A stretch of DNA of 46,328 bases from CAZYTO01 sp964650405 (GTDB taxonomy: Bacteria > Acidobacteriota > Thermoanaerobaculia > Gp7-AA8), in assembly GCA_964650405.1 (NCBI GenBank), contig CAZYTO010000010.1, positions 1 through 46,328 on the forward strand, written 5' to 3'. The position numbers and the translations under genes are program-made. The notes beneath the pieces are model-generated. The model did not search any database and had not been told where the DNA came from. It saw nothing but the letters and a program-made list of their open reading frames with translations. Shown piece by piece: positions 29,733 through 37,359 of this stretch. Within the stretch, counting starts at the first letter, position 1. Every line of letters begins with the position of its first letter.

Positions 29733-30436
29733 CGCAAAGCATCGTCGACTGGACCAAGAATCTCTGGCATCACGATCTCGTGGCGGACCCGGTTGTCCAC
29801 GGCTGGGTGTTGAATCTTTACCGGGCCGGTGAGCGCTACCCGCAGACGATCGCCGACTACTTTCCGGCCGAGCATGCACCGGACGCGCAGCTCGCCGCCG
29901 ACCTGCGGCGTCACCGTCACGACGAAGAGCGGCACGCGGCCATGTATACATGCGCCATCCGCGCGCTCGGCCAGCCGGTGGTGGAGCTCGACGGCGGCGA
30001 CGTTTTCAACGTCGTCATCCGGTCGTTCACGGAGCAGAACTTCACCATCGCGGAGAGTGATGATCGGGAGACGAAGCGCCGCAAGCTGGCGAACTTCCTC
30101 GCCCATGCCCACTTCCTGGAGAAGCGCATCGCCCGCTCGCTCCTCTACCACCGCGATGCGTGCGAACGGGCCGGAGCGGCCGTGCCGGAGCGGGTCGTAA
30201 CGGCGGTGCTGCGCGACGAAGATCGCCACGTCTCCTACACCGCGGACGCGGCGCGGGCCCTCCTCACCCGGGAGGAGGCGGACCACGTCTTCGAGCACCA
30301 TCGCCGCGCCGAGGCGAAAGCCAACCTGGCCTTCTCCCAGCGGCAGGTTCGTGCCTACGTGCGTCGCTTCGGGCATCGCCCGGTCTTCTACCGCTTCTGC
30401 GCATTTCTCATGGAGCACGCCGCCGCCCATGTCTGA
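29729..30436 (+). CDS. Ferritin-like diiron protein (putative oxidase/oxygenase)
   Basis: The 235-residue all-helical product carries a complete ferritin-like diiron ligand set: Glu35 (AGERYPQT), Glu66 and His69 (HDEERHA), Glu131 (HFLEKRIA), and Glu164 and His167 (RDEDRHVSY). The paired ExxH motifs on helices 2 and 4 are diagnostic. Proteins of this class desaturate, hydroxylate or deformylate substrates, or simply oxidise iron. In this operon an action on an acyl chain is the most economical guess. The GTG start lies in a GTGA overlap with the upstream small membrane gene, and its 3' end overlaps the radical SAM gene by 8 nt. Confidence 0.82.
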   Translation: MTQSIVDWTKNLWHHDLVADPVVHGWVLNLYRAGERYPQTIADYFPAEHAPDAQLAADLRRHRHDEERHAAMYTCAIRALGQPVVELDGGDVFNVVIRSFTEQNFTIAESDDRETKRRKLANFLAHAHFLEKRIARSLLYHRDACERAGAAVPERVVTAVLRDEDRHVSYTADAARALLTREEADHVFEHHRRAEAKANLAFSQRQVRAYVRRFGHRPVFYRFCAFLMEHAAAHV

Positions 30437-31898
30437 GACGGCGACCTATCCGCAGGCCGTCAGTCTCGTACGGCGGCGCCTCCTGGCGATGGACGAGCAG
30501 GAGAGCGCCGGTTTCTTCGGCGTCGACGGCAGCGAACGCCTGCTGAAGACGACGGTCAGCCTCTGTCCGACCTGTCTCCTCCACGTGCCTGCCATCGTCT
30601 TCGCGCGCGGCGGACGGGTGGTGATGCGGAAGCGTTGCGACGCGCACGGCCTGAGCGAGGCGCGACTGGAGAGCGACGAGCGCTTCTACTTCCTCTCGAA
30701 CAAGGACAAATCGGGCCGCCGCTTCGCGGACGATCGCATCGTCGAGATCCGCGAGTACGCCGGGGGCGGTTGCTGCGGCGCGAACGGCGGCGGGTGCAAG
30801 GCCTCCGCCGAGGCGGCGTTCGGGCCGTACACCGATCAACTGGCGAACAAGAGCTGCACGCTCCTGACCGAAGTCACCAACGCCTGCAACCTGGCCTGCC
30901 CGGTCTGCTACAGCGACGCGAAGGGCGACCGTTTCGTCCCGCTGGCGGAGTTCCGCCGCTCCATCGAGCGGCTCATCGAGCAGAAGGGCGGACTCGATTC
31001 CGTCCAGCTCACGGGCGGCGAGGCGACGATGCACCCGCAGTTCCTCGAGCTCGTGTCCTTCCTTCACGGCCGGGCGGAAGTGAAAAAGGTCTACCTGCCG
31101 ACCAACGGTTTGCTGCTGGCGTCCGGCGACCTGGCCGCGCGCCTTGTGCCGTACCGCGACAAGCTGATGGTGCTGCTGCAGTTTGACGCCGAGACCGCCG
31201 AGGCCAACCGAGCCATGCGGGCCGCGAATCCGGAGAAGGCACGGCAGCGGGTCATCGCCCGCCTGGACCGGCTCGGCATCGCCATGCAGCTCACCATGAC
31301 CATGACCCGCGGCGTGAACGACGGGCAGGTGGGCTGGGTGGTGAGGCAGGGGCTGGCCCATCGCAACGTGAAAGTCATCGCCCTGCAGCCGGTGACGTAC
31401 TCCGGACGCTATGAGCTGGCGCAGGATCCCGACGAGCGGCTCACGCTCTCCGACGTGCTGAAGGCCGTGGCCGCGCAGGTCCGTCCGCGCGTCCGCGCCG
31501 AGGAGTTCGCACCCATTCCCTGCAGCCACCCGAACTGCGGCTGGATCACGCTTTTCGTGCGCCGCTTCGGGATGGTGAAGAACATCATGCGCTTCATCGA
31601 CCTGCCGGCCATCATGGACGAGGTGGCATACAAGACCCTGCTCTCCACGAACGAGCTGCAGCGCGCCGTGGGTACGCGTAACCGCCTGGCCACCCTGGCC
31701 CGGAAACTCGTGCGCTCGACGGACATCTTCACCGTCGCCATCAAGCCCTTCATGGACCGCTTCAACTACGACCAGGACCGCATCGCCAACTGCTGCCATC
31801 ACCTGATGGACACGGAAGGGCGGCCGGTGTCGTTCTGCGAGTACAACGCGCTGGTGCGGCCGCGGGACTCGTGGGAGAGATTTCCGTTGCTGGGATGA
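30429..31898 (+). CDS. Radical SAM enzyme of the tetraether-synthase-like (Tes/Mss-like) group
   Basis: The 489-residue product has the radical SAM CX3CX2C (Cys153, Cys157, Cys160 in TNACNLACPVCYSD) and the GGEAT motif. It also has a set of extra metal ligands: CPTC (46-49) with Cys70, Cys115/116/123, Cys143, CSHPNC (365-370), CCHH (455-458) and Cys470 in SFCEYN. N-terminal CxxC plus C-terminal CxHxxC and FCxYN ends are the architecture I associate with archaeal tetraether synthase and bacterial membrane-spanning-lipid synthases, which join acyl/alkyl chain ends through unactivated carbons. The assignment is by motif only. The context with Lgt-like and acyl-chain genes supports a lipid substrate. 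The ATG at 30429 overlaps the ferritin-like gene. Confidence 0.8.
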   Translation: MSETATYPQAVSLVRRRLLAMDEQESAGFFGVDGSERLLKTTVSLCPTCLLHVPAIVFARGGRVVMRKRCDAHGLSEARLESDERFYFLSNKDKSGRRFADDRIVEIREYAGGGCCGANGGGCKASAEAAFGPYTDQLANKSCTLLTEVTNACNLACPVCYSDAKGDRFVPLAEFRRSIERLIEQKGGLDSVQLTGGEATMHPQFLELVSFLHGRAEVKKVYLPTNGLLLASGDLAARLVPYRDKLMVLLQFDAETAEANRAMRAANPEKARQRVIARLDRLGIAMQLTMTMTRGVNDGQVGWVVRQGLAHRNVKVIALQPVTYSGRYELAQDPDERLTLSDVLKAVAAQVRPRVRAEEFAPIPCSHPNCGWITLFVRRFGMVKNIMRFIDLPAIMDEVAYKTLLSTNELQRAVGTRNRLATLARKLVRSTDIFTVAIKPFMDRFNYDQDRIANCCHHLMDTEGRPVSFCEYNALVRPRDSWERFPLLG

Positions 31899-31939
31899 TG
31901 CAGCGAGCTTTTCCATTCCCCGCCCACCCACGGGGGTTC

Positions 31940-31958
31940 GGCACGACGCAGTCGTGCC
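31940..31958. terminator. Hairpin after the radical SAM gene
   Basis: Perfect 8-bp stem ggcacgac / gtcgtgcc with a 3-nt loop, 41 nt after the stop codon; no T tract. It may end or attenuate the six-gene transcript. Confidence 0.45.
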
Positions 31959-31981
31959 CTACGCCGCCTCCTGCCCAGTGT

Positions 31982-31994
31982 TAGCATCCCGGCC
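31982..31994 (+). promoter_or_regulatory. -10-like TAGCAT before the flavoprotein gene
   Basis: TAGCAT (4/6 match) lies 7 nt before the ATG at 31995, with no Shine-Dalgarno, suggesting a separate, leaderless transcript. Confidence 0.35.
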
Positions 31995-33629
31995 ATGGCC
32001 ATGGACACCCACTACGACGTCATCATCCTCGGCGGTGCGTTCAGTGGGGCGTCGGCGGCGATTCTGCTGCGCCGCGAGTATCCGCATCTGCGCGTGCTGA
32101 TCGTGGAGCGCGCTACGGCTTTCGACGAGAAGGTGGGCGAGGCCACGACGGAGATGTCGGCGATGTTCCTCACCCGCCGGCTGGCGATGTGGCACCACCT
32201 GGAGATGGAGCAGTTGCCGAAGGAGGGGCTGCGCTACTGGTTCGCGAACGCACGTGTGACCGGGCATGCCAACGCCAGCGAGGCAGGGGGCTACCTGCGC
32301 AGTGCGGTGCCCTCCTTCCAGTTGCGGCGCGATGCGCTGGACGAGTACCTGCTGGCTACCGCGGTGCGGGAAGGCTCGGAGATTCTCCGTCCGGCGAAAG
32401 CGCGCGACGTCCAGCTCGGCGAGTATCACAACACCGTGACCGTCGTCGTGAGCAGCCAGTTCGGCGACGGCTCGTCCCACCGGCAGTGGCGCGACCCGCA
32501 GGTGCAGGACGGTCCGCAGCCAGTGTCCGAGGGCGGCGACGAGACGCGCGAGCTGACGTGCCGCTGGCTGCTCGATGCCACGGGGCGCGTCAATTTCATC
32601 GGGCGCCGGCTCGGTCTCATCGAGCGGAATGACGAGCATCCGACGGCCGCCATCTGGTGCCGCTACCGTGGCGTCCGGCATGTCGACGACCTCGCTGCTC
32701 GCCAGGGGGACCTGGCCGCCGGCAACATCAGCTCCCGCCGCCTGGCCACGAATCACTACATGGGCCATGGCTACTGGATCTGGGTCATCCCCCTCGGCAA
32801 CGGCGAGACGTCCGTGGGCATCGTCTTCGACAAGCGCATCCTCGACCTGCACCGGAGCACGAACCGCGGGCCGGACTTCTTCGCCTTCATGAACGCCATC
32901 CCCTCGTTGCGGGAGCTGCTCGACGGTGCCACGCCGCGGCTGGAGGACCTTCGCTTCTACGGACACCTGCCCTATTACGCGAAGCAGTACATGGGAAAGG
33001 GCTGGGCGTTGCTGGGCGATGCCGCGTCGTTCCTCGATCCGTACTACTCGCCGGGCCTCGACCACGCCTCGTTCAGCGTCGACGCGACCGTGGCCATCGT
33101 CGGCGCGCAGACGCGGGGGGAGGACGTCGCGGCGCGGATCGACGAGCACAACGCCGCGTTCGTCCGGTCGTACAAGCGCTTCTTCGCCGCCGTCTTCCTC
33201 GACAAGTACTACTACATGGGAGAGCACGACCTGCTGGCGGCGTCGTTTCTCCTGGACACGGCGCACTACTACATCTTCCTGGTCATCCCCGCCTACCGCT
33301 TCCTGCGGAAGTTCTACTGGATGCCGGTGCTCGGGCCGAAGCCGGCCTTCTTCAGCTATCACCTGATGGCGTTCTACAACCGCCGGTTCAAGCAGATCGC
33401 CAACGCCCGCCGCAATACCGGCACGGACGGCCTGCGCAACGACGGCCGGCGCGCGAAGGCCTACTTCAACCTGAACCTGGCGCCGTTCCACATGGTCCTG
33501 CGCGGCCTCAAGCTCTGGCTCTTCGCGGAGCTGGACATGGTGCGGTTGCTGTTCCGCGGGAAACGCGTGACGCCGGCCGCGGCAGGGGAACCAGTACAAC
33601 CGGCTCCTTCCAGATCGGCTGAGCGGTAG
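31995..33629 (+). CDS. FAD-dependent halogenase/monooxygenase-like protein
   Basis: The 544-residue product begins with an FAD Rossmann motif (DVIILGGAFSGASAA). It has the halogenase-like KVGEATTEMSAMF (Lys45), then WIWVIP (260-265) and GDAASFLDPYYSPG (340-353). These match the WxWxIP and FxPxSxG signatures of flavin-dependent halogenases and related hydroxylases such as those in flexirubin clusters. Lys45 occupies the position of the HOCl-relaying lysine region, so halogenation is possible; hydroxylation or reduction of a polyene or acyl chain is equally open. The C-terminal ~140 residues are helical and aromatic-rich (DKYYYMGEHD, FFSYHLMAFY), suggesting membrane association. It stands between the radical SAM operon and the ketosynthase genes. 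Confidence 0.85.
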   Translation: MAMDTHYDVIILGGAFSGASAAILLRREYPHLRVLIVERATAFDEKVGEATTEMSAMFLTRRLAMWHHLEMEQLPKEGLRYWFANARVTGHANASEAGGYLRSAVPSFQLRRDALDEYLLATAVREGSEILRPAKARDVQLGEYHNTVTVVVSSQFGDGSSHRQWRDPQVQDGPQPVSEGGDETRELTCRWLLDATGRVNFIGRRLGLIERNDEHPTAAIWCRYRGVRHVDDLAARQGDLAAGNISSRRLATNHYMGHGYWIWVIPLGNGETSVGIVFDKRILDLHRSTNRGPDFFAFMNAIPSLRELLDGATPRLEDLRFYGHLPYYAKQYMGKGWALLGDAASFLDPYYSPGLDHASFSVDATVAIVGAQTRGEDVAARIDEHNAAFVRSYKRFFAAVFLDKYYYMGEHDLLAASFLLDTAHYYIFLVIPAYRFLRKFYWMPVLGPKPAFFSYHLMAFYNRRFKQIANARRNTGTDGLRNDGRRAKAYFNLNLAPFHMVLRGLKLWLFAELDMVRLLFRGKRVTPAAAGEPVQPAPSRSAER

Positions 33630-33637
33630 ACGACGAT

Positions 33638-33713
33638 TCTCACGCGGAGGACGCGGAGAACGCGGAGAAGAGAGCCTCGGGTTTCTCCGCGGTCTCCGCG
33701 TCTCCGCGTGCGG
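33638..33713. repeat. Hairpin of acgcggag octamer repeats
   Basis: Left array ctcacgcggaggacgcggag... (33638-33670) faces ctccgcggtctccgcgtctc... (33681-33713) across a ~10-nt loop between convergent genes. It shares its unit with 5983-6060 and 11956-12034. Confidence 0.9.
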
Positions 33714-33762
33714 CTTCTTCGACCGGCGTCCAAGACGAACGGAGCTGGTCGCAGGAGGCGCC

Positions 33763-35106
33763 CTAAAGTGCCGAGAGCGCGGCGCGTTTGACTTTTCCGC
33801 GCTCGTCGACGGGGATCTGCTCGATGAGCTTCACGATGCGCGGGACCTTGTGCAGGGAGAGGCGCGCCCGGCAGAACGCGCGGACGAGCTCCCGGGTGAC
33901 GTCCGGGGAGCCGACGACGGCCGCGGCCACGACCTCGCCGCGCGCCCCGGCAGGCTCGCCGTAGACCTTCACCTGGCGCACACCGTCGATCTGCAGGATC
34001 ACCTGCTCGACTTCGCGCGGGTTCACCTTCTTGCCGGCCGTGTTGATCAGATCGCTGGCCCGTCCCGTGAGCGCCACTTCCCCGTCGTCCCGCAGCTCGG
34101 CCAGGTCGTCGGCAACGAAGACGCCGGGAGCGAACGCTTCGAACTGCCCGGCTGCGTGCAGGTAGCCCAGGGCCACGTTCGGGCCGGAAACGATCAGGCG
34201 GCCTCCGTCGAGCGTCAGCGACACTCCTTCCATCGGCTGACCGACCGTCCCCCGCTCCACGGCGGCGCCGGCGCGGTCGTACGTGATCCCGCCGCACTCG
34301 CTGCAGCCGTAGAACGTATGAATCGGCTGGCCGAAACGCTCGCGGAAGCGGCGTGACGTCGCCGGCGGCAGCGGCGCGCCGGCGGAAAGGAATGTGCGTA
34401 CTGTGTCGAAGTCTCCGGTAGCCGCGGCCGCGAGGTGCTCGAAGACCATGGGGATGGCCGGGACGACCGTGCAGCGCCAGTGGTTGCAGTGATCGAGGAC
34501 CGACTGCGGCAGGTAGTCGTTCGACATGACCACGGCCGTGCCTTGCAGGAGGAGCGGCGTGACGAGATTCGAGAAGCCGTAGGAGTGCGAAAAGGGAATG
34601 GCGCCGAAGTTGACGTCCTCCGGCCGGATGTCCATGGTGGCGCAGATCTGCTCGCAGTCGGCGATGAGGTTGCGCTCGGTGGTGACGATTCCTTTCGGCT
34701 TGCCCGTCGATCCGGACGTCAGCTTGAGCAGCCGCGCATCCGGAATCGGCGGAGGTGCGCCGCCACCGGCATTCCGGCAGCCGATCCCGCCGCGGTGAAG
34801 GAGGACCCTGACGCCGAACTGCTGGAGGATCGCCCCGACCTCGCCCTCCGGCGCATCGCGGTCGATGGGTACGGCCAGGAGTCGAAGCTCCAGCGCGGCG
34901 AGTAACGCGGCCACGAACTCGGCCGAGTTCGGAAGCTGGATGGCCACGGCATCGCCCTCGCGCACGCCCGCCCCGGCCAGTTCGGCGGCGATGGCCCGGC
35001 CACGGGCGAGCAATGCGGCCCGCGTCGTCACCTTCCCCGAGGAGGCATCGACCAGCGCAGACGCCTCGGGCGCGGCGGCGGCAAGCGCGAGAAACCGGGT
35101 GAGCAT
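33763..35106 (-). CDS. AMP-dependent acyl/aryl ligase (ANL superfamily)
   Basis: The 447-residue product has the P-loop TSGSTGKPKG (130-139), GAIPFSHSYGFSN, FYGCSECGGITYD (A5-like), VADDLAELRDDGEVALTGRASDLINTAGKKV (A7/A8) and the catalytic lysine near the C terminus (GKVKRAAL). It should adenylate a carboxylic acid and load it on CoA or on a carrier protein such as the ACP encoded next door. It is short, with a reduced N-terminal domain, like starter-unit ligases of aryl-polyene-type clusters. It is the only gene of the locus on the minus strand, divergent from the ACP gene across a repeat-filled gap. Confidence 0.9.
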   Translation of the reverse strand: MLTRFLALAAAAPEASALVDASSGKVTTRAALLARGRAIAAELAGAGVREGDAVAIQLPNSAEFVAALLAALELRLLAVPIDRDAPEGEVGAILQQFGVRVLLHRGGIGCRNAGGGAPPPIPDARLLKLTSGSTGKPKGIVTTERNLIADCEQICATMDIRPEDVNFGAIPFSHSYGFSNLVTPLLLQGTAVVMSNDYLPQSVLDHCNHWRCTVVPAIPMVFEHLAAAATGDFDTVRTFLSAGAPLPPATSRRFRERFGQPIHTFYGCSECGGITYDRAGAAVERGTVGQPMEGVSLTLDGGRLIVSGPNVALGYLHAAGQFEAFAPGVFVADDLAELRDDGEVALTGRASDLINTAGKKVNPREVEQVILQIDGVRQVKVYGEPAGARGEVVAAAVVGSPDVTRELVRAFCRARLSLHKVPRIVKLIEQIPVDERGKVKRAALSAL

Positions 35107-35114
35107 GGACGAGA

Positions 35115-35255
35115 TAGCTTAATCGCTTATTCGCTGGTCGCTTAATCGCTTAATCGCTTAATCGCTTATTCGCTTATTCGCTTACTCGCTTAATCGCTTA
35201 ATCGCTATTCGCTGATCGCTGATCGCTGATCGCCGCTTGCTCTTCGCTGTTCGTT
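35115..35255. repeat. cgcttaat / cgcttatt tandem repeat array
   Basis: About 14 direct, imperfect copies of an 8-bp unit, grading into gctgatc units, fill the divergent gap between the ligase and ACP genes. Unlike most others here this array is mainly direct, not opposed. Confidence 0.88.
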
Positions 35256-35309
35256 GGTCCAATCGTGACAGAATGAGGCGGAAGCTGTGAATCTCTCTCA
35301 GGGGACTCG

Positions 35310-35573
35310 ATGGATCTGAAACGGAAGCTGAAGGAGCTGTTGATCGAACGTCTGAAGTTCGAGGACATGACGCCGGACGACATCGGCGACGAGGAGCCGC
35401 TGTTCGAAGGCGGCCTCGGCCTGGACTCGATCGACGCGCTCGAGATCGTGGTCATGCTCGAGAGCGAGTTTGGTCTCAAGGTGAAGAATGAATCGTCCGC
35501 CCGGACGTACTTTCGCTCCGTGGCCTCGCTGGCAAACTTCGTGGAGCACAAACTGGCGGACAAGGTCTCGTAG
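35310..35573 (+). CDS. Acyl carrier protein
   Basis: The 87-residue acidic product has the phosphopantetheine motif GLDSIDALE with Ser40. Typical helices flank it (KRKLKELLIERLKFEDMTPD before; IVVMLESEFGLKVKNESSAR after). It would carry the growing acyl or polyene chain. It is a dedicated ACP and not the housekeeping one, judged by its position among specialised ketosynthase, dehydratase and ligase genes. The ATG at 35310 follows AGGGGA. A 100-nt heptamer hairpin separates it from the next gene. Confidence 0.94.
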   Translation: MDLKRKLKELLIERLKFEDMTPDDIGDEEPLFEGGLGLDSIDALEIVVMLESEFGLKVKNESSARTYFRSVASLANFVEHKLADKVS

Positions 35574-35575
35574 GA

Positions 35576-35673
35576 AGTGCCGAGTGCCCAGTGCCGAGTG
35601 CCGAGAAGTTAGCTCGCGGCATTGAATCCGTACTCGGCACTCCGGCACTCGGTACTTCCGCACTCGGCACTCT
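35576..35673. repeat. gtgccga heptamer hairpin within the biosynthetic operon
   Basis: Left array gtgccgagtgcccagtgccg... (35578-35606) faces tactcggcactccggcactc... (35630-35673) across a ~25-nt loop, filling the ACP-dehydratase gap. The transcript would form a long stem right after the ACP stop codon. Confidence 0.9.
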
Positions 35674-35676
35674 CGA

Positions 35677-36051
35677 ATGACCTGGCTCGAGATGCTTCCG
35701 CACCAGATCCCGTTCCGGGCGGCCTCGGCGGCGACGCCGATCGATGACGCGACGATCGAGGGGACGTATGTCTGCACCGCGGACGATCCGTTGCCGTTCG
35801 CCATTCTTGCGGTCGAGGCGATGGCACAGCTCGCCGGGGGCCTGGCCTTTCATGACACGAAGGGCCATGGCTTCCTTTCTGGCATGGACGGCGTGACGCT
35901 CGACCGCCCCATCGAGCCTGGAGAGGTCGTCCGCTTTCGGGTGACGATGAGCGCGTCCTTCGGCGGCACCTTCCGCTTCACCGGAAGTGGCGCCGTCGAT
36001 GGAGTAGAAGTGATCCGCGGCAAGTTTTATCTGGCGGAACCACCGACATAG
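35677..36051 (+). CDS. 3-hydroxyacyl-ACP dehydratase-like hot-dog protein
   Basis: The 124-residue product has the FabZ-like catalytic pair. His9 lies in LPHQIPFRAAS (compare LPHRYPFLLVD) and Glu47 in ILAVEAMAQLAGG (compare the VEAMAQ motif). It continues with FLSGMDGVTLDRPIEPGEVVRF. It should dehydrate 3-hydroxyacyl-ACP to a 2-enoyl-ACP. Repeated use without an enoyl reductase would make a conjugated chain, as in aryl-polyene biosynthesis. It is followed 18 nt later by the ketosynthase gene. Confidence 0.87.
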   Translation: MTWLEMLPHQIPFRAASAATPIDDATIEGTYVCTADDPLPFAILAVEAMAQLAGGLAFHDTKGHGFLSGMDGVTLDRPIEPGEVVRFRVTMSASFGGTFRFTGSGAVDGVEVIRGKFYLAEPPT

Positions 36052-36069
36052 CTGACACCTCGCAACCAA

Positions 36070-37293
36070 ATGCGCACCCCCGACCTCACGACCCGCATCG
36101 CCGTCACTGGTGCCGGGATCATCTGTGCCATCGGGCGCAATCAGTCCGAGGTCTGGCAGTCGATCCGGGAATCTCGGGCGGGGATCGGGAAGCTGACCCG
36201 CTTTCCCGGCGAGACCTTCCCCACGGAGATCGCCGCCGAGGTCGGGTGTGAGCTCGAGGCGCTCCTGCCGGCGGCGAAACGCGAGGTGCGGCGCCTCTCC
36301 CGCAGCGACCGGTTGGCCGTGATCGCCGCGAAGGAAGCGATCGAGCAGGCGGGCGGAGCGTCACGCCTGCCGCTGGAGCGCGCCATCGTTTCGACCGGGA
36401 CGTCGACCGGAGGCCTGCTCGAAGGAGAGGATTTCTACTTCCGCCGCCTCGTGCGCGGACGGCGCCGTACCGCGCCGTCGACGGTGCTGCAGCAGCCGAC
36501 CTCGGGGCCCAGCGATGCTGTCGCCCGAGTCTTCGGCCTGGGCGGCGGCGTGATCTCGAACGCCACGGCGTGTGCCTCAGCCGGCGCGGCCATCGGCATC
36601 GCCGCCGATTACCTCCGTGCCGGCCATGCCGGCGTGGCCCTGGCCGGCGGCAGCGACGCGCTCTGCCGCATGACCTACAGCGGGTTCAACGTTCTGCAGG
36701 CGGTCGACCCCGGGCCGTGTGCTCCTTTCGACGCGGAGCGCAAGGGCATCACTCTCGGCGAAGGCGCGGCCTACCTGGTCCTGGAGCGGTGGGACGACGC
36801 CGTGGCCCGCGGCGCCACGATCCTCGCCGAGCTTTGCGGCTACGGAGCGTCGTGCGATGCCCACCACCCCACCGCCCCCGCCGAGGATGGGCGGGGAGCG
36901 GAGGCGGCCATGCGCATCGCCATGCAGGAGAGCGGCGTCGATGCAGGCAGCGTGGACTACATCAACGCGCACGGCACGGGCACGCTGCTCAACGACTCCG
37001 CGGAGACGCGCGCCATCGTCACTGCTTTCGGCGATCGCGTACCGGTCTCGTCGAGCAAGTCCTACTTCGGCCACACGCTCGGCGCGGCGGGCGGCGTGGA
37101 AGCGGTCATTACCGTCCTCGCCCTGCGCGAGCAACTCGCCCCGCCGACGCTGCGCCTGCACGAGCCGGCGGCGGACTGTACGCTCGACTACATCCCGAAC
37201 ACGCCGCGGCCGATGAACATGCAACGGGCTCTCTCCAACACGTTCGGCTTCGGAGGAAGCAACGTGTCACTGTTGTTCGCGCGGGCCGAGTAA
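36070..37293 (+). CDS. Beta-ketoacyl-ACP synthase (FabF-like, active)
   Basis: The 407-residue product is a thiolase-fold elongating ketosynthase with a full catalytic set: Cys168 (TACASAGAA), His301 (NAHGTGTLLND), Lys330 and His335 (SSKSYFGHTLGAAGG). It also has PFDAERKGITLGEGA and a C-terminal NTFGFGGSNVSLLF. It should extend the ACP-bound chain with malonyl units. The adjacent homologue lacks the catalytic residues, so the two probably form a KS/chain-length-factor heterodimer as in type II polyketide and aryl-polyene systems. Confidence 0.93.
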   Translation: MRTPDLTTRIAVTGAGIICAIGRNQSEVWQSIRESRAGIGKLTRFPGETFPTEIAAEVGCELEALLPAAKREVRRLSRSDRLAVIAAKEAIEQAGGASRLPLERAIVSTGTSTGGLLEGEDFYFRRLVRGRRRTAPSTVLQQPTSGPSDAVARVFGLGGGVISNATACASAGAAIGIAADYLRAGHAGVALAGGSDALCRMTYSGFNVLQAVDPGPCAPFDAERKGITLGEGAAYLVLERWDDAVARGATILAELCGYGASCDAHHPTAPAEDGRGAEAAMRIAMQESGVDAGSVDYINAHGTGTLLNDSAETRAIVTAFGDRVPVSSSKSYFGHTLGAAGGVEAVITVLALREQLAPPTLRLHEPAADCTLDYIPNTPRPMNMQRALSNTFGFGGSNVSLLFARAE

Positions 37294-37342
37294 ACGCCGC
37301 TCTTCCCGACCGCCGCTCGCCGCAACCCGCTCGCCCGCGTGC

Positions 37343-37348
37343 TATAAC
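37343..37348 (+). promoter_or_regulatory. -10-like TATAAC before the chain-length-factor-like gene
   Basis: TATAAC (5/6 match) lies 11 nt before the ATG at 37360, in a 66-nt gap. It may give a second, nearly leaderless transcript. Confidence 0.35.
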
Positions 37349-37359
37349 CCCCCACTCGC

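Noticed and set aside
31995..33629. Tryptophan halogenase of a known natural product
   Set aside because: Motifs fit the superfamily, but context has no tryptophan-derived pathway and related flavoproteins in polyene clusters hydroxylate. Substrate left open.
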